Positions 20,216 through 26,927 of a DNA stretch of 64,000 nt are shown one piece after another. The translations under genes were made by a program, and so were the position numbers. How positions within the stretch are numbered: the first letter of the stretch is position 1; the number at the start of each line of letters is the position of its first letter. The notes beneath the pieces were generated by a model. The model saw only the letters and a list, made by a program, of their open reading frames with translations, was not told the DNA's origin and ran no database searches. The stretch comes from Meira nashicola. Its lineage: Eukaryota; Basidiomycota; Exobasidiomycetes; Exobasidiales; Brachybasidiaceae. Where the stretch lies: the NCBI GenBank assembly GCA_001600355.1, contig BCJU01000003.1:1988519-2052518 (forward strand), written 5' to 3'.

Positions 20216-21046
20216 ATGAATCATTTTATTATTATTACCATTCTTCTTCTCAGCTTCAGCCTTGAGATTCTAGCAACCAGTCCTAAAAGTCAACAAGATG
20301 ATCATTCAACATCAAGTTCAGATAATAGTTTACAAAGTTATCATAGCACTGCATCTTCTTTCAATAATAGTCCAGAACGTAAAAGCAGTTCTCCAAAACA
20401 AGAAAAGAAAGAAATCGCTTGGCAAGATAAAGGAATAGTTGAAAGACATGATGAAATTCAATGGCATGATAAACAGGTCGCAAAAGATAAACATACTATT
20501 CATCAAGGTAGCTCGGGTGCAAGTAGTAGTAGAATTACACCATCAATTGGTGAAGTTTCAACTTTAAGTGCTGGTCATTTATCACGTTCGCCACCACGTA
20601 CAAGCCCACCACGTACAAGTTCACCACGTGATCGAATTTCAGCCAGGAGAGAAGTTATTTCATTCAGTCCAAGTCCGCCTAGAGAAAGAAGAACTGTTTC
20701 ACACGATCAACAACCTTCAACATCCCGATCAAGACATTTAAGACAATCAGAACACACTGATATTGATATGCTACCTCATATTTATAGACATTATGTAAAT
20801 CTTTTACGCGATAGTGCAGAATTACCGTCGCAAGGGAATTCTATATCAAGAACGAGATCAAGAAGTCCAAATGCAATTTCATCATCGAATAGACAAATAC
20901 AACAGCAAACAGAATCAAATTCTGCACATTTTGGAGAAGATAGAACATTAAGAAGACAAATACCTTCTCATAATAATGAATCTAATAATACTTCCTCTCA
21001 AAGTACAACAAGGACGAGTGGAAGACATGCAAGACATTTAAGGTAA
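20216..21046 (+). CDS. secreted Ser/Arg-rich protein, group B (B2)
   Basis: Single exon, 276 residues. The N-terminus (MNHFIIITILLLSFSL) is a clear signal peptide, with cleavage likely after about residue 20 (ILA). A Ser-rich region leads to two copies of a short motif: IAWQDKGIV and IQWHDKQV (about residues 65-90). Next are Pro/Arg repeats (RSPPRTSPPRTSSPR), a block IYRHYVNLLRDSAELPSQ (about 187-204), and RS-type sequence (SRTRSRSPNAIS). The composition is strongly disordered, with no Cys. It shares the W-x-D-K motif, the LLRD block and the SRTRS-NAIS string with the upstream neighbour, so the two are duplicated genes. The upstream region holds TATATATTTTA at about 20176. The function is unknown; lack of catalytic motifs and a secreted, lineage-specific look fit an effector-like or cell-wall role, which is inference. 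Confidence 0.8.
   Translation: MNHFIIITILLLSFSLEILATSPKSQQDDHSTSSSDNSLQSYHSTASSFNNSPERKSSSPKQEKKEIAWQDKGIVERHDEIQWHDKQVAKDKHTIHQGSSGASSSRITPSIGEVSTLSAGHLSRSPPRTSPPRTSSPRDRISARREVISFSPSPPRERRTVSHDQQPSTSRSRHLRQSEHTDIDMLPHIYRHYVNLLRDSAELPSQGNSISRTRSRSPNAISSSNRQIQQQTESNSAHFGEDRTLRRQIPSHNNESNNTSSQSTTRTSGRHARHLR
20591..20628 (+). repeat. short in-frame tandem repeat
   Basis: About 2.5 copies of a 15-nt unit (CCACCACGTACAAGC, slightly varied) lie inside the B2 coding sequence. They encode the PPRTS repeats. This is the kind of repeat that changes length easily within a population. Confidence 0.7.
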
Positions 21047-21276
21047 TTTTATTAAACAGATACAGTTAAGACATAATCCTTTCCTTTATAAATTTGTTTA
21101 TAGTTTAACAATTGTACACAAACACTCAATTTGCATTCTTTTAACCCCGAAGAATTTGTTTGTGAATAAGATAAGTTTTGCATTTTAAAAATAATCAAAA
21201 CTCTTTTCAACTCTGACAATCATCAAGCATGAACAACTTTTCTCGCGAATAAAAGCCGCCGTGAGAGAAAAGCAAG

Positions 21277-21792
21277 ATGAAAGTTTTATCTCTTAAGATA
21301 CTTATGATTGCTTATACGTCATGCCAAATCTTGTTTTACTTTGTTATGTGTTCTGACACACCACCACCAAAAGAAGATAAGTATATGTTTAAAAAAGAAA
21401 CTTCCTCACCTTCAACATCATCATCACCATCAAGAAATACATCTCCTATTCGTGTTTGGCGAGATGAACATGTTGTTTCAGAGCATGCTTCTACTAGTTC
21501 ACGTAGTTCACGTAGTCCACCTCGTCAAACTCCAACAGAGCAAGTAGTACAACAACAGATTAGTGATAGTCACAATGTACATGTTTCACAACCAACAGCA
21601 TTTCCTCAATCTCCTACCTCTTCTTCTTCTCACGGTTCAATCGTTCAAGAGGATATTCGTAGACGATTAAGATCTTCAAGAAGACCAAGATCACCAGAAG
21701 AGAATGATAAAAGTAGAAAAGTTGAACGTGAATCGCAAACTCATTCTAATCGTCGTCATAAAAGAGGTGGAAATCGAAAAAGATTATTTTAA
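21277..21792 (+). CDS. secreted Ser/Arg-rich protein, group B (B3)
   Basis: Single exon, 171 residues from the ATG at 21277 (context GCAAGATGAA). A hydrophobic leader (LKILMIAYTSCQILFYFVMC) runs to about residue 25. The body is disordered: PPPKEDKYMFKKE, Ser/Pro repeats, and then IRVWRDEHVVSEH, the group B W-x-D-K/E motif in single copy. The C-terminus is very basic (RRRLRSSRRPRSP; SNRRHKRGGNRKRLF). Cys residues occur only in or next to the leader. Relation to the two upstream genes rests on the leader, the W motif, SRSPPR strings and position. The function is unknown. Confidence 0.75.
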   Translation: MKVLSLKILMIAYTSCQILFYFVMCSDTPPPKEDKYMFKKETSSPSTSSSPSRNTSPIRVWRDEHVVSEHASTSSRSSRSPPRQTPTEQVVQQQISDSHNVHVSQPTAFPQSPTSSSSHGSIVQEDIRRRLRSSRRPRSPEENDKSRKVERESQTHSNRRHKRGGNRKRLF

Positions 21793-21886
21793 TTACACAG
21801 CTTTGAATTGCGTGTATATACACATTGTCGCCCCCTTTTCAAATTTGCCAAAGTACAGCATTCTCGTTTTGCAAAAATTGTAAGGT

Positions 21887-21894
21887 TATAAAAG
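21887..21894 (+). promoter_or_regulatory. TATA box of the C1 gene
   Basis: TATAAAAG lies 73 bp before the ATG of the small secreted gene C1, a canonical TATA spacing. The same octamer occurs before C3 (22957-22964). Housekeeping genes in the window do not show such a box at this position. Confidence 0.5.
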
Positions 21895-21966
21895 CTGAAA
21901 TTTTGAATATAAATTTCTTCCCTCTTTTCAACCACAACAACGCATCTTATCTTTTCTTTTTTCAAG

Positions 21967-22257
21967 ATGAAGATTTTATCTAGTTTATTTATTATGTTAT
22001 TTGCTTTGACTATCTTTGGTGTTAATGTAACTTATGCTTCTGACAAAGAACAAAATCAAAACAACACTAAAAAGACTCATGAAGAACCAAAAAAGAAGGA
22101 AAACAATAATGGTCAAAAGAATGGCAGCAGCAGCGGCTCTAGTAGTCATCAAAATCAAGGTACTCAACATACCTATGTAGACGTATTCGGACAAACCAAG
22201 CATGATCATAATAAAAATGCACTTGAATTGGCACGCAAAAGATTCGGTAATAATTAA
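21967..22257 (+). CDS. small secreted protein, group C (C1)
   Basis: Single exon, 96 residues, with start context TTCAAGATGAAG. The signal peptide covers about residues 1-24 (core SLFIMLFALTIFGVNV, cleavage after TYA). The mature part is hydrophilic and without Cys: Asn/Lys/Gln-rich, EEPKKKENNNGQKNG, a Ser-run, then YVDVFGQTKHDHNKNALELA and a RKRFGNN end. The C-terminal pattern DH-x10-RFG is shared with the broken gene downstream. It is not similar to known hydrophobins or Cys-rich effectors. The function is unknown. Confidence 0.8.
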   Translation: MKILSSLFIMLFALTIFGVNVTYASDKEQNQNNTKKTHEEPKKKENNNGQKNGSSSGSSSHQNQGTQHTYVDVFGQTKHDHNKNALELARKRFGNN

Positions 22258-22508
22258 ATATTTATTTGATTTGTACCAAGTATATCCTCGTTCAATTATT
22301 GTGTTTTTCATCTTTTTCCAATATATATATTTTCATTTGTATATTCACAGCTTTGCATTTATACACAGCTTTTGAGTAAACTAACAAGTTGTTTATGCAT
22401 TGCATTTCCTTTTTTGTTAGCTAATCATGATACAAGATGCAATTCTTACTGATGCTTTTTAAGTTCAATCACCCACAGCAAGCAGTTAATTCCAATCCAA
22501 TTTTCAAG

Positions 22509-22783
22509 ATGAAGGCTTTGGCTTATTTTAATATGCTATTCATTGCTTTCATTGTTCTTGCCACTATAATTTATGCTTCCGAAGAGCAGAAAGAACAAAA
22601 TGCTAATCGTCAACAATCACCACCAAAAAAAGAAAGAAGAAAGTTCTAGTGGACAATCTAATAAAGTTGTAGATCTACATCATTACCCTGCTAGTCTAAA
22701 CGTTTCAGTTGAACTGGAAGCCGGATCATAAAGAAGCTACAAGAAGAATTATGCAAAATAGATTTGGTAAACAAAGAGAATAA
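22509..22783 (+). pseudogene. small secreted protein, group C (C2), frame-disrupted
   Basis: The ATG at 22509 opens a signal peptide (MKALAYFNMLFIAFIVLA, then TIIYA) followed by SEEQKEQNANRQQSPPKK, but the frame stops at 22647-22649. Right after a run of seven As (22625-22631) the sequence continues in the +1 frame with similarity to C1 (KKKEESSSGQSN). The C-terminal part (DHKEATRRIMQNRFGKQRE, stop 22781-22783) is in the +2 frame. DH and RFG are separated by ten residues exactly as in C1. The second change of frame fits a possible 40-nt intron (GTAGAT at 22669 to TTTCAG at 22708, with CTAAAC inside). The first needs an indel in the A-run. It is therefore a decaying copy or an assembly error plus a very short intron. 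Confidence 0.6.
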
Positions 22784-22956
22784 TCTGATTCGATTATCAT
22801 GATAAAGATAAACACAGCACCTGCGACATACAATGGAAAAACTGATTTTATACGAACATGTGGTTACAATATCTCTACCGAACATGACCGGAATTATTTC
22901 GAACATTATCTATTATACTTTTACACAGCCAAAAAAAAAATAAAACATCTTTTGTC

Positions 22957-22964
22957 TATAAAAG
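22957..22964 (+). promoter_or_regulatory. TATA box of the C3 gene
   Basis: TATAAAAG lies 57 bp before the ATG of C3, matching the box before C1 in sequence and rough spacing. Confidence 0.5.
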
Positions 22965-23020
22965 ATCAATAATTTTTTGTCATTGCTATCTTTCATCTTA
23001 TTTCCCTTGTGTATTTCATC

Positions 23021-23374
23021 ATGAAAATCACTCTTACCACCACATTCTCCTTCTTGATGGTGATTTGCTCCATCATCCTTCCACATATCTACGCAGCTGA
23101 TGAGAACAACAAAAAACAAAGTAAACCTTGGCAATTAGGCGACATCGTTTCAGGTGCTACTGGTCAACCACCTGCAAAATCTACTCAATTCTTTCGTGGA
23201 AGTGGCTCATACGGTTCAGGCAATACCAATAATCAAAATTCAAACAGCAACAATCAAGAATCTTCTTCTGAACCACGAAAACATTCTCCTGCTTGGTATG
23301 CAGAACAACAAAGACAAGAAAAAAGTCGAGTGGCTCGTCAAGCGCATGCTAGAAAAAAAGATCAAGGCAATTGA
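23021..23374 (+). CDS. small secreted protein, group C (C3)
   Basis: Single exon, 117 residues from the ATG at 23021; a GTG lies upstream in frame. The signal peptide is about residues 1-25 (TTFSFLMVICSIILPHIYA). The mature protein begins ADENNKKQSKPWQLGDIVSG, has a Gly/Ser/Asn-rich middle (GSGSYGSGNTNNQNSNSNN), and ends with a basic helix (SPAWYAEQQRQEKSRVARQA, then HARKKDQGN). Apart from one in the signal peptide there is no Cys. It is a more distant relative of C1 and C2, judged by length, leader, Asn/Lys composition, basic C-terminus and adjacency. The function is unknown. Confidence 0.75.
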   Translation: MKITLTTTFSFLMVICSIILPHIYAADENNKKQSKPWQLGDIVSGATGQPPAKSTQFFRGSGSYGSGNTNNQNSNSNNQESSSEPRKHSPAWYAEQQRQEKSRVARQAHARKKDQGN

Positions 23375-23742
23375 GAATCATTCACCTTGCTCAATCGATT
23401 CTCTGACATGACACATATCTGACAAATCAAGTCATACTAATACCGTTCACACACTCTCCATCACACCTATAATCTCCTCTCATCTTACCATCTCACAAAA
23501 TTATTTGAAAAAGCTTGAAATGATAGCCATTTTTGTGATGGGCTCGTGAGCCGCCTATAAGTGCAAATGATGAGCTGCAAATGAACAGCTCTTAAATACA
23601 TGTGTTGATGATGATGATGTGTATACGTGAGACGTTTGAAAAATCGAAAGGTGGTCGAATATGTATCATTTCCCAATCGAAAATCCGTTTACGCTGATAT
23701 GATGTGTCGTCGAGATGATGAAAGCGTGACAAAAGGAGCAAT
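23375..23742. other. intergenic between convergent genes
   Basis: This 368-bp gap separates the 3' ends of C3 (plus) and RPL32 (minus). It holds GATGAT and ACAC-rich simple sequence near 23600-23625. No gene seen. It marks the border between the AT-rich secreted block and the housekeeping region. Confidence 0.45.
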
Positions 23743-24135
23743 TTAAGCTTCTTCAGCACGGACACGGGCGTTGGCGTTGGTGACCTTAACTCCCAAAACC
23801 TTTGCCTTTTCCAAAATTTCAATGCGCTTCTTGCTGCTGACGTTGTGTGCAATTTCGGCAGCGTATGAGGCGTTGTGCATCAACAAAAGTTCAACATCCT
23901 TGACGTTGGAAACAACCAAACGTCTGTATCCGTTAGGCATCAAATGGCGTGTCTTCTTGTTAGATCCGTAACCGATCTTTGGCATAGCTGGACGACCCTT
24001 GAAACGACGACGGATGGCACTGTCAATACCCTTGGGCTTGCGCCATGAGGGGTCAACTCTCTTGAATCCATCGCTTTGGAAGCGAGCGAACTTCTTTGTC
24101 CTCTTTTTGATGATTGGGATCTTTGCGGCGGCCAT
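23743..24135 (-). CDS. RPL32: 60S ribosomal protein eL32
   Basis: The coding part is one exon, 130 residues plus stop, starting ATGGCCGCCGC at 24135. The sequence has the eL32 pattern [56 protein letters not shown], and a C-terminal [14 protein letters not shown]. The length matches the family (130-135). It is a core protein of the large cytosolic ribosomal subunit. A 311-nt leader intron (24141-24451) ends five bases before the ATG. Codon use is more biased and GC-richer than in the neighbouring secreted genes, as expected for high expression. Confidence 0.97.
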   Translation of the reverse strand: MAAAKIPIIKKRTKKFARFQSDGFKRVDPSWRKPKGIDSAIRRRFKGRPAMPKIGYGSNKKTRHLMPNGYRRLVVSNVKDVELLLMHNASYAAEIAHNVSSKKRIEILEKAKVLGVKVTNANARVRAEEA

Positions 24136-24140
24136 CTTGA

Positions 24141-24451
24141 CTGAAAGATGCGTAGAAGGAGAAAAGTAAGATGTTAGCTTCTGATGTTACACTTCAACGT
24201 TTCGAGATCAAGCCGTAGTGCTGTATTATTTCGATGAGCTAAAAGATGTCCTGCAAATGCACACCCATTCATTCCCACTCTCCATCATCATTCATTTACC
24301 CTTCCATTTCCACCCATTCTCTCCTCGTACAAGTACGTTCCCACCGACCATCTTTAGGCATATCGAAATTGTCGGTTTAGCGAAATGATAATGCATACAT
24401 TAGAGGCTGAAGTCGAAGACGTATATGTGTTCGTCGAGTAATGATACTTAC
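24141..24451 (-). other. 5' leader intron of RPL32
   Basis: On the minus strand GTAAGTATC at 24451 and ATCTTTCAG ending at 24141 frame a 311-nt intron that ends five bases before the start codon. A 5'-most intron in ribosomal protein genes often contributes to expression. I looked for a C/D-box snoRNA inside; a C-box-like TGATGATGG is present, but no matching D box was found. Confidence 0.75.
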
Positions 24452-24980
24452 CGAAATTTGACCTGTTGTCGAGGATGGGTAAAGGGAAGAAGATTTGATG
24501 GTATTGAATTGGCAATTTGTCTGTAAGTCTACGCTGCCTGCATTTTTGGCTTAAGACAATAATTACAGCAGTTTGACCGAAGCGTTTCTTTCCCTTTAGG
24601 CGTGCCGCTGTGTACTGTTGCGCTTGCCTTAATTGAGAAACTCTTGGAACAGCCTACACGCCTAATGATTTTGCAGTGCAGCTCACCGCTTAAACTGCAG
24701 ATCGGCCGAGAGCCGCAGCTCGTGACCTGATTGTCTACAGTGTATCAGCGCTTAAATTGATACGCGTATATTGCTAACAAGGCGTAGACTTCAAGCACGG
24801 GTTTCTGCCGCAAGTCCAAGCTCAATGGGCCTGTCCAGATTTGCTATGTGTACGCTGCAACAAGCTATTGAAGTGCTTGCTAGGCTTGTGTATTCTAAGT
24901 TCGAATTATAGAAATGACTTCCTGCGCGCAAGTACACCTTTACATCTTCTCTTCGTCCATACCAAAAAAACGGCATCAAG
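24452..24980. promoter_or_regulatory. bidirectional promoter of RPL32 and RPL16
   Basis: About 530 bp lie between the two leader-intron donors of the divergent ribosomal-protein genes; the region includes both first non-coding exons and the shared promoter. Such head-to-head arrangement fits co-regulation. No specific binding site could be named. Confidence 0.6.
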
Positions 24981-25276
24981 GTAAGTGATCGATAGATGGC
25001 ATACAGACGATTAACAGGAGATTGGACGACACAGAGATAGACTGGGGTCCTTCATTCAGGAGGTGGTGATCGACTTGAGTGGATGTGAGAGAGAGAGATT
25101 GGGTAATTGAAAGCAGAATAACCTTGCTGTTTTTGGAATACAACGGTATCCGATAAATATAAACCCGAAAGATACTTCAACCATCATCTACGACATATTC
25201 GACCTCGTTTACCGTCTCTAATCCATGATAGATCGAACGTCAAACTTACCCTTAATTTGCATTCCTTAATCTACAG
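24981..25276 (+). other. 5' leader intron of RPL16
   Basis: ATCAAG/GTAAGT at 24981 and TCTACAG ending at 25276 delimit a 296-nt intron that ends directly before the ATG (CAG/ATG). It mirrors the leader intron of divergent RPL32. Confidence 0.7.
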
Positions 25277-25891
25277 ATGAGTCTTCAAACAAGCAAGCCG
25301 TACCTCGTGGATGGCAAGGGCCACTTGATGGGTCGCTTGGCCTCCATCGTTGCCAAGGAAATCCTCAACGGACAAAACGTTGTCGTTGTTAGATGTGAAT
25401 CGATCAACATCTCCGGTAACACTTTCCGCAACAAGATCAAATTCCACGACTTCATGCACAAACGCCATTTGGTTAACCCAAAGAAGAGCGGTCCATTCCA
25501 CCACCGCGCTCCTTCCCGCATCTTTGCCCGTGCCGTTCGCGGTATGGTTCCTCACAAGACCGCCCGTGGAGCTGCAGCAATGAACCGTCTCAAGGTTTAC
25601 GAAGGTATGCCACCACCATTTGACCGTCAAAAGAAGTTTGTTGTTCCCCAAGCATTGCGTGTTCTACGATTGAAGCCAGGCCGTAAATTCGCTACATTGA
25701 AGGAAATCTCTGCCGATGCAGGATGGAAATACGAAGCTGTTGTTGATAAATTGGAAGAGAAGCGTAAGGTTAAGGCTGTTGCATACCAAGAACGCAGAAC
25801 TGCTGCTAACAAGAAGCGTGCTGCTGCCATCACTGCTGGTGGATCTGGTTTGGCAGAAATTAACTCCAAATTGGCTCCTTATGGTCTTTAA
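25277..25891 (+). CDS. RPL16: 60S ribosomal protein uL13
   Basis: One coding exon, 204 residues. Motifs typical of uL13/RPL13A are [71 protein letters not shown] and [19 protein letters not shown]. The length matches the fungal family (about 199-205). It is a component of the large cytosolic ribosomal subunit. The start directly follows a 3' splice site, so the true mRNA leader lies about 300 bp upstream. Codon bias is strong, with many GTC/CGT/AAG-type codons. Confidence 0.97.
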   Translation: MSLQTSKPYLVDGKGHLMGRLASIVAKEILNGQNVVVVRCESINISGNTFRNKIKFHDFMHKRHLVNPKKSGPFHHRAPSRIFARAVRGMVPHKTARGAAAMNRLKVYEGMPPPFDRQKKFVVPQALRVLRLKPGRKFATLKEISADAGWKYEAVVDKLEEKRKVKAVAYQERRTAANKKRAAAITAGGSGLAEINSKLAPYGL

Positions 25892-26927
25892 ATTGGAATG
25901 AAGTTGAATTAAATAAGGTCATGACATTTTGACTTTATAAAGCAACTAATATTCCTCTCCTCCATGCATTACCATCATTTCATGATTTGTCACATTTATA
26001 GCCTCGCACGCACACATTATTCGAAGAGAAGCATTCAATTATCAAATGCTTACCTTCATCTGTACACTGGTGTAATCATTTATATACACCTCAAAATACA
26101 ACATTTGTTACGCAAAACATGTGTGTGAGAATCGCCGGATAAATTTAATTGATGATAGCCATTCTTCCTTGAAATGACCGTAAAATATCCTAGCCTTACA
26201 CGTGAAGACAATGTACTTATATAAGCAGTTACTTTTTGTTCAAATCTGGGACGCGTGTATGCAGTCGCGCAAAAAAGGCGTTAAAAGTGTTGTTTAGAAA
26301 GACAGCCCAATGAAGTATATCATTTTTCAAAATAGAACTCCACCATGCATGAACAAATGATTATGCCGTTTCTCTTAAGTCATTATGGCCAAGATTGTCT
26401 GACCAACTAGGCAAGTCATATTGTCCGGCTAATGCATGCTCAATGGAAGTCTACTAGTTACTTTGATTTTTTTGGGCTTGCTCCACTCGGATAAGGTTCA
26501 CATTTGATCGGGCAGGTTTCAAGGTCCTACGTAGAGCTATGTTAAGAAGGTGGTTGATTGGTTGTATCACCGAATGATGAAGTATTGAAATCATCTTCCT
26601 TTTCTCCACCATCCTTTATAGGTGCTGCTTTTCTTTTTCTCGGCCCTTTCTTTCCCTCACTCTACTTCTAATTGCTTCATCAACCCGCTCTCTATCGACA
26701 ATTTGACGCCAGTCGTCATTTGGGTTTGAAACCTTTACGTCGAAAACAGATTAATGTGCTTCAATTGCTTCGCATAAACGGTTGAACAAAAAGAAGCATA
26801 TATCGCCTCTGGAAGGCATTTATTTTCACTATTGATTGGTACTACTTACATTCTTTTTATTCTTCCTTTACGATTTTAATTCCTTCTTTCATTATCAGAT
26901 TCAGTCAAATTTACAGTTATACACAAA
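25892..26927. other. intergenic, likely promoter and leader of the Ser-rich gene
   Basis: About 1.04 kb between RPL16 and the plus-strand gene at 26928. Pyrimidine-rich tracts and several CAG sites (near 26898-26916) just upstream of the ATG could be the end of a leader intron, but no donor was assigned. No coding region recognised. Confidence 0.4.

Noticed and set aside
22437..22508. Earlier start of C2 upstream of 22509
   Set aside because: The upstream extension begins before the AAGATGAA start context shared with neighbours and would bury the signal peptide.
24141..24451. C/D-box snoRNA inside the RPL32 leader intron
   Set aside because: A C-box-like TGATGATGG is present on the minus strand, but no D box (CTGA) with terminal pairing was found at a suitable distance.
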